Source of the DNA: Inia geoffrensis
Taxonomy: Eukaryota; Chordata; Mammalia; Artiodactyla; Iniidae
Direction of reading: 5' to 3'
Assembly: GCA_036417435.1 (NCBI GenBank)
Contig: CM070899.1
Coordinates: 104,348,368 to 104,412,367, forward strand
Length of the DNA stretch: 64,000 bases
Of this stretch, positions 36,343-49,557 are shown piece after piece. The first letter of the stretch is position 1; each line of letters opens with the position of its first letter. Below the pieces are notes generated by a model, which had not been told where the DNA came from, searched no databases, and saw only the letters and a list, made by a program, of their open reading frames with translations. A program made the translations under genes and the position numbers.

Positions 36343-37482
36343 CTCAAACAGACGCAACACTGTATATGAACTAGGCTGAAAGAAAAAAGGACTGTTCAAT
36401 GATAAGGCAAGTAAGGGGTTAAGAAATGCCCACTTTCTTACCTCAGGCCTCTTTGTCGTCGGCGGGTGTCAGACCCCTGGAGCCTCAGCAGGCCTGTGTC
36501 CCGCGGCTGGAGGATGCTGCTGCTCTTCTCCCCTGCGTGGTACCACAATCTCCCGATCCAACATGGCCCGCCTACAGGTAAGCATAGCCTGGTGTACCCA
36601 AAAGATGGTGGAACAGCTGAGAGGGAAGGGCTGTTAAGAAACCGGATCTCCACAGCTCCTGCTAGGCAAGTTCCCACCTCCAGCCCACTTCATTACAGTC
36701 GCCCCACCTGCGAACCACGGCACCCTCCGAGTAGCCCACTGGCAAGGCCTGCGACATGCCTGGGGTGGGGCAGTGCAGGTGAAGGGGCAGGAGGTGAGCC
36801 TACAAAAGCCCAGGGATGTGTGTTTAGCTGCGTTCGACTCCCCATTTCCAATACAACGCCGGGAACCCCGCTAAGGCTTTGCTTCCCCACGTTACCAGAG
36901 ACGACACGGAGTAGTGCTGCCGCCTTTTGGCACACTGCCGTAACAACCTTACCAAGTGTGCTGAAGGGCACCTATCATTCACAAGGCTTAAGGCCTACGG
37001 CTTTGCAGACACAACCCTGCCCTCAAGAAATATCCTGCGCTGGGAAATCTGAAACGAATTCAAATCACGCCCGACTCTCAGGCGGGAACCTTTCAAGAAG
37101 TCAGTGGTACTCACCGGCGTTTTAGAAAACAGCACATTCAAAACAAAATATGCTCAGTATCTGTCATGATTCGAGAGTGGAAAGAAAGCTAGACGAGGTG
37201 TTCCCTGGCTGCAGTCCTCTCAAACCCTAAAAGCGTAAGAGCTCAACAGGGCATGCCAGAAAGAGAAGCCAGGTATTGCTGTTGGTCGGATTGTAAATTG
37301 CTAACAGCCGGTAATGAGGATCACTAGGCATATTCCTTACCAAACTAAACACTGGATGTACCACCAGATTCGGCAACCCCGCTACAGGTCGTGTAACCAG
37401 AGACTGGCATCATTGGAAGGAAGCACTTGCAGCCCAGCTGTCCTTGTGGTACCCATGACCACAGCCAAGACATACAAACGAA
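33386..37482 (+). repeat. Internal 4.1-kb duplicated segment, second copy
   Basis: Partner of 23475-27571. It includes most of dimer 11 and the first third of dimer 12, and recurs at 59816-63912. This internal event is older than the 26.43-kb duplication because both large copies contain it with the same edges. Confidence 0.8.
36514..37125 (+). other. Chance open frame of 203 codons in dimer 12 (repeated at 62944-63555)
   Basis: The longest ATG-started frame in the window. It exists only because A12 and A20 carry TAC where other A copies have an in-frame TAG, and because a second stop at ctgggtaatc is changed to ctgggaaatc. The predicted product begins MLLLFSPAWYHNL, is rich in P, S and R, and shows no domain I recognise. 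The same DNA is open on the opposite strand too. I do not call it a gene. Confidence 0.1.
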
Positions 37483-38965
37483 AGAAATGGGGAGCGGGGG
37501 GTGAATGGAGAAAGATGTTCTGCTACCTACACACCCTCGACTACCACTCAGCCACAGGGCACAATGAACCCATAGTCTTTGCAGCAGCCTGGGTGGAGCA
37601 GTAGATGATCTCACTAATTCTGGTCAATTAGAGGCAGCAAGACACATATCCCCGCATATCACACTTATGTGTGCCTTCTAAATACGGATACTATGGAAGC
37701 TAGTACACAATGGAAACTCAGGCTCACAAAGGGAAGAAAGAAGCCTGGAGTTCCCTGAGGGGGAAATTGGAGACCGGGGAGGGGTGAAGTAGTAGGTCGG
37801 GATTCACAGAAACACGTTTAACGTATCCAAAAGTGCTCAACAAGGGCGACCCACCCGCAAGCACAAGGAACGCTACAAAACATTCCTCAATTAACGAAGA
37901 GTGCAAAGAATCCGAAACCCTACGGGTACAGCTACGTGTATAATTGCATCGGGTGGCTGTACAACTCAAACAGACACAACATTGTATATGAACTAGGCTG
38001 AAACGGAAAAGGACTGTTCAATGACAAGGCAAGTGAGGGCTTAAGAAATGCCTACTCTGTTACCTCGGGCCTCTGTGATGTCGTTACCACGCTAACGGCC
38101 CCTGGAGACTCGGAAGGCCTGGGTCCCACGGCCGGAGCCTGCTGCTGCTGAGGCTGCAAGGCAGGAGGACGTGCCACCTGACCAGCGGCACCACGGGCCG
38201 CTACTGCCCATTCTCCCCTGCGTGTTACCGCAGTCTCCCGATCCAACGTGGCCCTCGTACAGGTAAGCAAAGCCTGGTGTACCCAAATGAGGGTGGAACA
38301 GCTGAGAGGGAAGAGCCGTGAAGAAACCGGATCTCCACAGCTCCTGCTAGGCAGGTTCCCACCTCCAGCCCTCTCCATGAGAGTCGCGCCACCTGCGAAC
38401 CACGTCACCCTCCGAGTAGCCCACCTGAAAGGCTTCCGATATGCCTGGGGTGGGGCAGTGCAGGTTCAGGGGCAGGAGGTGAGCATACACAAGCCCAGGT
38501 TTGTGTGTTTAGCCACGTTCGACTCCCCATTTCCAATCCGACACCGGGGTCCCCGCTAAGGCTTTCTTTCCCCAAGTTACCAGAGACGACATGGAGTAGT
38601 GCTGCCGCCTTGTGGCACACTGCCGTAACAACATTACCAACTGTGCTGAAAGGCAACTATCATTCACAAGGACTAAGGCCTGCGGCTTTGCAGACACAAC
38701 CCGGCCCTCAAGAAATATCCTGGGCTGGGTAATCTGAAATGATTTCAAATCAGGCCCGACTCTCAGGCGGAAAGCTTTCAAGACCTCAGTGGTACTCACC
38801 TGCGTTTTAGAAAACAGCACATTCAAATGAAAAGATGCTCAGGATCTGTCATGATTAGAGAGTGAAAAGAAAGCTAGACGAGGAGTTCCCTGTCTGCGGT
38901 CCTCTCAAATCCTAAAATTTTAAGTGCTCAAGAGGGCATGCCAAAAGGAGAAGCCAGCTATTGCT
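37483..38965 (+). repeat. Segment of dimer 12 related to dimer 10 (shift 6,608 bp)
   Basis: Starting exactly where the similarity to dimer 9 ends, this stretch follows dimer 10 (30875-32357): cgaaagaaatgg, the gcgggggg variant, AATTAA, the damaged X-box-like element and the ccctctccatgag variant. Several single-base differences separate the two. Shared variants further on suggest the match may reach about 39.2 kb. Confidence 0.75.
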
Positions 38966-39646
38966 GTTGGTGCGATTGTAAATTGGTGACAGCCGTTATG
39001 AGGATCAGTAGGCACATTCCTGACCAAACTGAACGCTGGAGGTACCACGAGATTCGGCAACCCCGCTGCAGGTCGTAGAACCAGTGACTAGCATCATTGG
39101 AAGGAAGCAGTTGCACCCCAGCATTCCATGTGGTACCGTTGACCCCAACGAAGACATACAAACGAACCAACTGTCGAGCGAGTGGCGAAGGGAGAAAGAT
39201 GTGCTGCTACCTACACACCCTCGACTAGCACTCAGCCACAGAACAAAATGAACTCATACTATTTGCAGCAGCATGGGTGGATCACTAGATGATCTCACTA
39301 ATTCTGGTCAATTAGAGGCAGCAAGACACATTTGCCCCGATACCACTTATGTGTGCAGTCTCAATAGGGATACAAAGGAAGCTAGTAAAGAAAGGAAACA
39401 CAGGTTCACAAAGGGAAGAAAGAAGCGAGGGGTTCCCACAGGGGCAAATTGGAGACCGGGGAAGGGGGAATTAGGAGATTGGGATTAACAGTAACACACT
39501 TAACGTATCCAAAAGTGCTCATCAAGGGCAACACACCCAAAAGCACAGGGAATGCTACAACACATTCCACGATAAACTAACAGGGCAAAGAATCCGAAAC
39601 CCTACAGGTACAGCTACGTTTATACTTGCATCAAGTGGCTGTAGAA

Positions 39647-42600
39647 CTCAAACAGACGCAACACTGTATATGAACTAGGCTGAAAGAAAAAAGGACTGTT
39701 CAATGACAAGGCAAGTAAGGGGTTAAGACATGCCCACTTTCTTACCTCAGGCCTCTTTTTCGTCGGCGGGTGTCAGACCCCTGGAGCCTCAGCAGGCCTG
39801 TGTCCCGCGGCTGGAGGATGCTGCTGCTCTTCTCCCCTGCATGGTACCACAATCTCCCGATTCAACATGGCCCTCCTACAGGTAAGCATAGCCTGGTGTA
39901 CCCAAAAGATGGTGGAACAGCTGAGAGGGAATGGTTGTTAAGAAACCGGATCTCCACAGCTCCTGCTAGGCAAGTTCCCACCTCCAGCCCACTTCATTAG
40001 AGTCGCCCCACCTGCGAACCACGGCACCCTCCGAGTAGCCCACTGGCAAGGCCTGCGACATGCCTGGGGTGGGGCAGTGCAGGTGAAGGGGCAGGAGGTG
40101 AGCCTACAAAAGCCCAGGGATGTGTGTTTAGCTGCGTTCGACTCCCCATTTCCAATACAACGCCGGGAACCCCGCGAAGGCTTTGGTTCCCCACGTTACC
40201 AGAGACGACACGGAGTAGTGCTGCCGCCTTTTGGCACACTGCTGTAACAACCTTACCAACTGTGCTGAAGGGCACCTATCATTCACAAGCCTTAAGGCCT
40301 ACGGCTTTGCAGACACAACCCTGCCCTCAAGAAATATCATGCGCTGGGTAATCTGAAACGAATTCAAATCACGCCCGACTCTCAGGCGGGAACCTTTCAA
40401 GAAGTCAGTGGTACTCACCGGCGTTTTAGAAAACAGCACATTCAACCCAAAAGATGCTCAGGATCTGTCATGATTCGAGAGTGGAAAGAAAGCTAGACGA
40501 GGTGTTCCCTGGCTGCAGTCCTCTCAAACCCTAAAAGAGTAAGATCTCAACAGGACATGCCAGAAAGAGAAGCGAGGTATTGCTGTTGGTCGGATTGTAA
40601 ATTGCTAACAGCCTGTAATGAGGATCACTAGGCATATTCCTTACCAAACTAAACACTGGATGTACCACCAGATTCGGCAACCCTGCTACAGGTCGTGTAA
40701 CCAGACACTGGCATCATTGGAAGGAAGCACTTGCAGCCCAGCTGTCCTTGTGTTACCCATGACCACAGCCAAGACATACAAACGAACGAAATGGGGAGCG
40801 AGGGGTGAATGGAGAAAGATGTTCTGCTACCTACACACCCTCGACTACCACTCAGCCACAGGGCAAAATGAACCCATAGTCTTTGCAGCAGCCTGGGTGG
40901 AGCAGTAGATGATCTCACTAATTCTGGTCAATTAGAGGCAGCAAGACACATATCCCCGCATATCACACGTATGTGTGCCATCTAAATACGGATACTATGG
41001 AAGCAAGTACACAAAGGAAACTCAGGCTCACAAAGGGAAGAAAGAAGCCTGGAGTTCCCTGAGGGGGAAATTGGAGACCGGGGAAGGTTGAAGTAGGAGG
41101 TCGGGATTCACAGAAACACGCTTAACGTATCCAAAAGTGCTCATCAAGGGCGACCCACGCGCAAGCACAGGGAACGCTACAAAACATTCCTCAATAAACG
41201 AAGATTGCAAAGAATCCGAAACCCTACGGGTACAGCTACGTGTATAATTGCATCGGGTGGCTGTACAACTCAAACAGACACAACATTGTATATGAACTAG
41301 GCTGAAACGGAAAAGGACTGTTCAATGACAAGGCAAGTGAGGGCTTAAGAAATGCCTACTCTGTTACCTCAGGCCTCTGTGATGTTGTTACCACGGTAAC
41401 GACCCCTGGAGCCTCGGCAGGCCTGGGTCCCAAGGCCGGAGCCTGCTGCTGCTGAGGCAGCAAGGGAGGAGGACGTGCCACCTGACCAGCGTCACCTCGG
41501 GCTGCTACTGCCCATTCTCCCCTGCGTGTTACCGGAGTGTCCCGATCCAACGTGGCCCTCGTACAGGTAAGCAAAGCCTGGTGTACCCAAATGAGGGTGG
41601 AGCAGCTGAGAGGGAAGAGCGGTGAGGAAACCGGATCTCCACAGCTCCTGCTAGGCAGGTTCCCACCTCCAGCCCCCTTCATCAGAGTCGCCCCACCTGC
41701 GAACAACGGCACCCTCCGAGTAGCCAACCTGAAAGGCTTCCGATATGCCTGGGGTGGGGCAGTGCAGGTTCAGGGGCAGGAGGTGAGCATACACAAGCCC
41801 AGGATTGTGTGTTTAGCCGCGTTCGACTCCCCATTTCCAATCCGACACCGGGATCCCCGCTAAGGCTTTCTTTCCCCAAGTTACCAGAGACGACACGGAG
41901 TAGTGCTGCCGCCTTGTGGCACACTGCCGTAACAACATTATCAACTGTGCTGAAAGGCAACTATCATTCACAAGGCCTAAGGCCTGAGGCTTTGCAGACA
42001 CAACCCTGCCCTCAAGAAATATCCTGGGCTGGGTAATCTGAAATGAATTCAAATCAGGCCCGACTCTCAGGCGGAAAGCTTTCAAGACCTCAGTGATACT
42101 CACCTGCGTTTTAGAAAACAGCAGATTCAAATGAAAAGATGCTCAGGATCTGTCATGATTAGAGAGTGAAAACAAAGCTAGACGAGGAGTTCCCTGTCTG
42201 CGGTCCTCTCAAATCCTAAAATGTTAAGTGCTCAAGAGGGCATGCCAAAAGGAGAAGCCAGCTATTGCTGTTGGTGCGATTGTAAATTGGTAACAGCCGC
42301 TATGAGGATCAGTAGGCACATTCCTGACCAAACTGAACACTGGAGGTACCACGAGATTCGGCAACCCCGCTGCAGGTCGTAGAACCAGAGACTACGATCA
42401 TTGGAAGGAAGCACTTGCACCCCAGCATTCCTTGTGGTACCCTTGACCCCAACGAAGACATACAAACGAACCAAGTGTCGAGCGAGTGGCGAAGGGAGAA
42501 AGATGTGCTGCTACCTACACACCCTCGACTAGCACTCAGCCACAGAACAAAATGAACTCATACTATTGGCAGCAGCATGGGTGGAGCACTAGATGATCTC

Positions 42601-42950
42601 ACTAATTCTGGTCAATTAGAGGCAGCAAGACACATTTGCCCAGATACCACTTATGTGTGCAGTCTCAATAGGGATACAAAGGAAGCTAGTAAAGAAAGGA
42701 AACACAGGTTCACAAAGGGAAGAAAGAAGCGAGGGGTTCCCACAGGGGCAAATTGGAGACCGGGGAAGGGGGAATTAGGAGACTGGGATTAACAGTAACA
42801 CACTTAACGTATCCAAAAGTGCTCATCAAGGGCAACACACCCAAAAGCACAGGGAATGCTACAACACATTCCTCGATAAACTAACAGGGCAAAGAATCCG
42901 AAACCCTACAGGTACAGCTACGTTTATACTTGCATCAAGTGGCTGTAGAA
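39647..42950 (+). repeat. Dimer unit 13 (A 39647-41268, B 41269-42950)
   Basis: Second copy of dimer 5. Private changes include 39935, 40176 (removes the stop codon that ends a short plus-strand frame), 40339, 41503, 41510 and 42709. X-box-like element at 41387-41400, CTCF-like site at 41904-41922. Confidence 0.95.
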
Positions 42951-45900
42951 CTCAAACAGACGCAACACTGTATATGAACTAGGCTGAAAGAAAAAAGGAC
43001 TGTTCAATAACAAGGGAAGTAAGGGGTTAAGAAATGCCCACTTTCGTACCTCAGGCCTCTTTGTTGTCGGCGGGTGTCAGACCCCTGGAGCCTCAGCAGG
43101 CCTGTTTCCCGCGGCTGGAGGATGCTGCTGCTCTTCTCCCCTGCGTGGTACCACAATCTCCCGATCCAACATGGCCCTCCTACAGGTAAGCATAGCCTGG
43201 TGTACCCAAATGATGGTGGAACAGCTGAGAGGGAAGGGCTGTGAAGAAACCGCATCTCCACAGCTCCTGCTAGGCAAGTTCCCACCTCCAGCCCACTTCA
43301 TTAGAGTCGCCCCACCTGAGAACCACGGCACCCTCCGAGTAGCCCAAAGGCAAGGCCTGCAACATGCCTGGGGTGGGGCAGTGCAGGTGAAGGGGCAGGA
43401 GGTGAGCCTACAAAAGCCCAGGGATGTGTGTTTAGCTGCGTTTGACTCCCCATTTCCAATACAACGCCGGGAACCCCGCTAAGGCTTTGGTTCCCCACGT
43501 TACCAGAGACGACACATAGTAGTGCTGCCGCCTTGTGGCACACTGCCGTAACAACCTTACCAACTGTGCTGAAGGGCACCTATCATTCACAAGCCTTAAG
43601 GCCTACGGCTTTGCAGACACAACCCTGCCCTCAAGAAATATCCTGCGCTGGGTAATCTGAAACGAATTCAAATCACGCCCGACTCTTAGGCGGGAACCTT
43701 TCAAGAACTCAGTGGTACTCACCGGCGTTTTAGAAAACAGCACATTCAACCCAAAAGATGCTCAGGATCTGTCATGATTCGAGAGTGGAAAGAAAGCTAG
43801 ACGAGGTGTTCCCTGGCTGCAGTCCTCTCAAACCCTAAAAGAGTAAGAGCTCAACAGGGCATGCCAGAAAGAGAAGCCAGGTATTGCTGTTGGTCGGATT
43901 GTAAATTGCTAACAGCCGGTAATGAGGATCACTAGGCATATTCCTTACCAAACTAAACACTGGATGTACCACCAGATTCGGCAACCCCGCTACAGGTCGT
44001 GTAACCAGAGACTAGCATCATTGGAAGGAAGCACTTGCAGCCCAGCTGTCCTTGTGGTACCCATGACCACAGCCAAGACATACAAACGAACGAAATGGGG
44101 AGCGAGGGGTGAATGGAGAAAGATGTTCTGCTACCTACACACCCTCGACTACCACTCAGCCACAGGGCAAAATGAACCCATAGTCTTTGCAGCAGCCTGG
44201 GTGGAGCAGTAGATGATCTCACTAATTCTGGTCAATTAGAGGCAGCAAGACACATATCCCCGCATATCACACTTATGTGTGCCGTCTAAATACGGATACT
44301 ATGGAAGCTAGTACACAAAGGAAACTCAGGCTCACAAAGGGAAGAAAGAAGCCTGGAGTTCACTCAGGGGGAATTTGGAGACCGCGGAAGGGTGAAGTAG
44401 GAGGTCGGGATTCACAGAAACACGCTTAACGTATCCAAAAGTGCTCATCAAGGGCGACGCACCCGCAAGCACAGGGAACGCTACTAAACATTCCTCAATA
44501 AACGAAGATTGCAAAGAATCCGAAACCCTACGGGTACAGCTACGTGTATAATTGCATCTGGTGGCTGTACAACTCAAACAGACACAACATTGTATATGAA
44601 CTAGGCTGAAACGGAAAAGGACTGTTCAATGACAAGGCAAGTGAGGGCTTAAGAAATGCCTACTCTGTTACCTCAGGCCTCTGTGATGTTGTTACCACGG
44701 TAACGGCCCCTGGAGCCTCGGCAGGCCAGGGTCCCACGGCCGGAGCCTGCTGCTGCTGAGGCAGCAAGGGAGGAGGACGTGCCACCTGACCAGCGGCACC
44801 TCGGGCCGCTACTGCCCATTCTCCCCTGCGTGTTACCGCAGTGTCCCGATCCAACGTGGCCCTCGTACAGGTAAGCAAAGCCTGCTGTACCCAAATGAGT
44901 GTGGAGCAGCTGAGAGGGAAGAGCGGTGAGGAAACCGGATCTCCACAGCTCCTGCTAGGCAGGTTCCCACCTCCAGCCCCGTTCATCAGAGTCGCCCCAC
45001 CTGCGAACAACGGCACCCTCCGAGTAGCCAACCTGAAAGGCTTCCGATATGCCTGGGGTTGGGCAGTGCAGGTTCAGGGGCAGGAGGTGAGCATACACAA
45101 GCCCAGGATTGTGTGTTTAGCCGCGTTCGACTCCCCATTTCCAATCCGACACCGGGATCCCCGCTAAGGCTTTCTTTCCCCAACTTACCACAGACGACAC
45201 GGAGTAGTGCTGCCGCCTTGTGGCACACTGCCGTAACAACATTATCAACTGTGCTGAAAGGCAACTATCATTCACAAGGCCTAAGGCCTGAGGCTTTGCA
45301 GACACAACCCTGCCCTCAAGAAATATCCTGGGCTGGGTAATCTGAAATGAATTCAAATCAGGCCCGACTCTCAGGCGGAAAGCTTTCAAGACCTCAGTGA
45401 TACTCACCTGCGTTTTAGAAAACAGCAGATTCAAATGAAAAGATGCTCAGGATCTGTCATGATTAGAGAGTGAAAAGAAAGCTAGACGAGGAGTTCCCTG
45501 TCTGCGGTCCTCTTAAATCCTAAAATTTTAAGTGCTCAAGAGGGCATGCCAAAAGGAGAAGCCAGCTATTGCTGTTGGTGCGATTGTAAATTGGTAACAG
45601 CCGCTATGAGGATCAGTAGGCACATTCCTGACCAAACTGAACACTGGAGGTACCACGAGATTCGGCAACCCCGCTGCAGGTCGTAGAACCAGAGACTAGC
45701 ATCATTGGAAGGAAGCACTTGCACCCCAGCATTCCTTGTGGTACCCTTGACCCCAACGAAGACATACAAACGAACCAACTGTCGAGCGAGTGGCGAAGGG
45801 AGAAAGATGGGCTGCTACCTACACACCCTCGACTAGCACTCAGCCACAGAACAAAATGAACTCATACTATTTGCAGCAGCATGGGTGGAGCACTAGATGA

Positions 45901-46254
45901 TCTCACTAATTCTGGTCAATTAGAGGCAGCAAGACACATTTGCCCAGATACCACTTATGTGTGCAGTCTCAATAGGGATACAAAGGAAGCTAGTAAAGAA
46001 AGGAAACACAGGTTCACAAAGGGAAGAAAGAAGCGAGGGGTTCCCACAGGGGCAAATTGGAGACCGGGGAAGGGGGAATTAGGAGATTGGGATTAACAGT
46101 AACACACTTAACGTATCCAAAAGTGCTCATCAAGGGCAACACACCCAAAAGCACAGGGAATGCTACAACACATTCCACGATAAACTAACAGGGCAAAGAA
46201 TCCGAAACCCTACAGGTACAGCTACGTTTATACTTGCATCAAGTGGCTGTAGAA
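42951..46254 (+). repeat. Dimer unit 14 (A 42951-44572, B 44573-46254)
   Basis: Second copy of dimer 6. It shares the lost GTTCGACTCC and the intact CTCF-like core of A at 43523-43541. X-box-like element at 44691-44704. The substitution at 45191 (cagac for gagac) lies beside the CTCF-like site of B (45208-45226). Confidence 0.95.
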
Positions 46255-49200
46255 CTCAAACAGACGCAACACTGTATATGAACTAGGCTGAAAGAAAAAA
46301 GGACTGTTCAATGACAAGGCAAGTAAGGGGTTAAGACATGCCCACTTTCTTACCTCAGGCCTCTTTGTCGTCGGCGGGTGTCAGACCCCTGGAGCCTCAG
46401 CAGGCCTGTGTCCCGCGGCTGGAGGATGCTGCTGCTCTTCTCCCCTGCGTGGTACCACAATCTCCTGATCCAACATGGCCCTCCTACAGGTAAGCATAGC
46501 CTGGTGTACCCAAAAGATGGTGGAACAGCTGAGAGGGAAGGGCTGTTAAGAAACCGGATCTCCACAGCTCCTGCTAGGCAAGTTCCCACCTCCAGCCCAC
46601 TTCATTAGAGTCGCCCCACCTGCGAACCACGGCACCCTCCGAGTAGCCCACTGGCAAGGCCTGCGACATGCCTGGGGTGGGGCAGTGCAGGTGAAGGGGC
46701 AGGAGGTGAGCCTACAAAAGCCCAGGGATGTGTGTTTAGCTGCGTTCGACTCCCCATTTCCAATGCAACGCCGGGAACCCCGCTAAGGCTTTGCTTCCCC
46801 ACGTTACCAGAGACGACACGGAGTAGTGCTGCCGCCATTGGCACACTGCCGTAACAACCTTACCAACTGTGCTGAAGGGCACCTATCATTCACAAGGCTT
46901 AAGGCCTACGGCTTTGCAGACACAACCCTGCCCTCAAGAAATATCCTGCGCTGGGTAATCTGAAACGAATTCAAATCACGCCCGACTCTCAGGCGGGAAC
47001 CTTTCAAGAAGTCAGTGGTACTCACCGGCGTTTTAGAAAACAGCACATTCAACCCAAAAGATGCTCAGGATCTGTCATGATTCGAGAGTGGAAAGAAAGC
47101 TAGACGAGGTGTTCCTTGGCTGCAGTCCTCTCAAACCCTAAAAGAGTAAGATCTCAACAGGACATGCCAGAAAGAGAAGCCAGGCATTGCTGTTGGTCGG
47201 ATTGTAAATTGCTAACAGCCTGTAATGAGGATCACTAGGCATATTCCTTACCAAACTAAACACTGGATGTACCACCAGATTCGGCAACCCCGCTACAGGT
47301 CGTGTAACCAGAGACTGGCATCATTGGAAGGAAGCACTTGCAGCCCAGCTGTCCTTGTGTTACCCATGACCACAGCCAAGACATACAAACGAACGAAATG
47401 GGGAGCGAGGGGTGAATGGAGAAAGATGTTCTGCTACCTACACACCCTCGACTACCACTCAGCCACAGGGCAAAATGAACCCATAGTCTTTGCAGCAGCC
47501 TGGGTGGAGCAGTAGATGATCTCACTAATTCTGGTCAATTAGAGGCAGCAAGACACATATCCCCGCATATCACACTTATGTGTGCCGTCTAAATACGGAT
47601 ACTCTGGAAGCTAGTACACAAAGGAAACTCAGGCTCACAAAGGGAAGAAAGAAGCCTGGAGTTCCCTGAGGGGGAAATTGGAGACCGAGGAAGGTTGAAG
47701 TAGGAGGTCGGGATTCACAGAAACACGCTTAACGTATCCAAAAGTGCTCATCAAGGGCGACCCACGCGCAAGCACAGGGAACGCTACAAAACATTCCTCA
47801 ATAAACGAAGATTGCAAAGAATCCGAAACCCTACGGGTACAGCTACGTGTATAATTGCATCGGGTGGCTGTACAACTCAAACAGACACAACATTGTATAT
47901 GAACTAGGCTGAAACGGAAAAGGACTGTTCAATGACAAGGCAAGTGAGGGCTTAAGAAATGCCTACTCTGTTACCTCAGGCCTCTGTGATGTTGTTACCA
48001 CGGTAACGGCCCCTGGAGCCTCGGCAGGCCTGGGTCCCACGGCCGGAGCCTGCTGCTGCTGAGGCAGCAAGGGAGGAGGACGTGCCACCTGACCAGCGGC
48101 ACCTCGGGCCGCTACTGCCCATTCTCCCCTGCGTGTTACCGCAGTGTCCCGATCCAACGTGGCCCTCGTACAGGTAAGCAAAGCCTGCTGTACCCAAATG
48201 AGTGTGGAGCAGCTGAGAGGGAAGAGCGGTGAGGAAACCGGATCTCCACAGCTCCTGCTAGGCAGGTTCCCACCTCCAGCCCCCTTCATCAGAGTCGCCC
48301 CACCTGCGAACAACGGCACCCTCCGAGTAGCCAACCTGAAAGGCTTCCGATATGCCTGGGGTGGGGCAGTGCAGGTTCAGAGGCAGGAGGTGAGCATACA
48401 CAAGCCCAGGATTGTGTGTTTAGCCGCGTTCGACTCCCCATTTCCAATCCGACACCGGGATCCCCGCTAAGGCTTTCTTTCCCCAAGTTACCAGAGACGA
48501 CACGGAGTAGTGCTGCCGCCTTGTGGCACCCTGCCGTAACAACATTATCAACTGTGCTGAAAGGCAACTATCATTCACAAGGCCTAAGGCCTGAGGCTTT
48601 GCAGACACAACCCTGCCCTCAAGAAATATCCTGGGCTGGGTAATCTGAAATGAATTCAAATCAGGCCCGACTCTCAGGCGGAAAGCTTTCAAGACCTCAG
48701 TGATACTCACCTGCGTTTTAGAAAACAGCAGATTCAAATGAAAAGATGCTCAGGATCTGTCATGATTAGAGAGTGAAAAGAAAGCTAGACGAGGAGTTCC
48801 CTGTCTGCGGTCCTCTTAAATCCTAAAATTTTAAGTGCTCAAGAGGGCATGCCAAAAGGAGAAGCCAGCTATTGCTGTTGGTGCGATTGTAAATTGGTAA
48901 CAGCCGCTATGAGGATCAGTAGGCACATTCCTGACCAAACTGAACACTGGAGGTACCACGAGATTCGGCAACCCCGCTGCAGGTCGTAGAACCAGAGACT
49001 AGCATCATTGGAAGGAAGCACTTGCACCCCAGCATTCCTTGTGGTACCCTTGACCCCAACGAAGACATACAAACGAACCAACTGTCGAGCGAGTGGCGAA
49101 GGGAGAAAGATGGGCTGCTACCTACACACCCTCGACTAGCACTCAGCCACAGAACAAAATGAACTCATACTATTGGCAGCAGCATGGGTGGAGCACTAGA

Positions 49201-49557
49201 TGATCTCACTAATTCTGGTCAATTAGAGGCAGTAAGACACATTTGCCCAGATACCACTTATGTGTGCAGTCTCAATAGGGATACAAAGGAAGCTAGTAAA
49301 GAAAGGAAACACAGGCTCACAAAGGGAAGAAAGAAGCGAGGGGTTCCCACAGGGGCAAATTGGAGACCGGGGAAGGGGGAATTAGGAGACTGGGATTAAC
49401 AGTAACACACTTAACGTATCCAAAAGTGCTCATCAAGGGCAACACACCCAAAAGCACAGGGAATGCTACAACACATTCCTCGATAAACTAACAGGGCAAA
49501 GAATCCGAAACCCTACAGGTACAGCTACGTTTATACTTGCATCAAGTGGCTGTAGAA
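46255..49557 (+). repeat. Dimer unit 15, 3,303 bp (A 46255-47875, B 47876-49557)
   Basis: Second copy of dimer 7, with the same one-base deletion in A. Changes against dimer 7 include 46851, 48530 and 49232. X-box-like element at 47994-48007, CTCF-like site at 48511-48529. Confidence 0.95.

Larger units (their letters stand above)
13028..39457 (+). repeat. 26.43-kb higher-order block, copy 1
   Basis: An eight-dimer block spanning the end of B4, dimers 5-11 and most of dimer 12. Everything in it recurs 26,430 bp downstream with the same private mutations: the one-base deletions of dimers 7 and 10, the lost GTTCGACTCC of A6, the damaged X-box-like elements of B10 and B12, and the TAG-to-TAC change of A12. 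The left edge lies between 13028 and 13137. Before that, B4 and B12 differ (for example at 13027); from ttccacg at 13137 onward they agree. Confidence 0.9.
36343..39646 (+). repeat. Dimer unit 12 (A 36343-37964, B 37965-39646)
   Basis: Copy of dimer 20 as far as that is visible. It is a three-part mosaic: dimer 9-like up to 37482, dimer 10-like from 37483 to at least 38965, then dimer 4-like near its end. A TAG-to-TAC change near 36694 joins two short open frames. The X-box-like element at 38083-38096 is damaged, the AATAAA of A is AATTAA near 37887, and the EcoRI site of B is lost near 38742. Confidence 0.95.

Noticed and set aside
36514..37125. Longest open frame (203 codons from ATG) as a gene
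   Set aside because: It depends on two substitutions in one subtype, shows no known domain, and its counterparts in other copies are broken. Nothing suggests selection on the protein.
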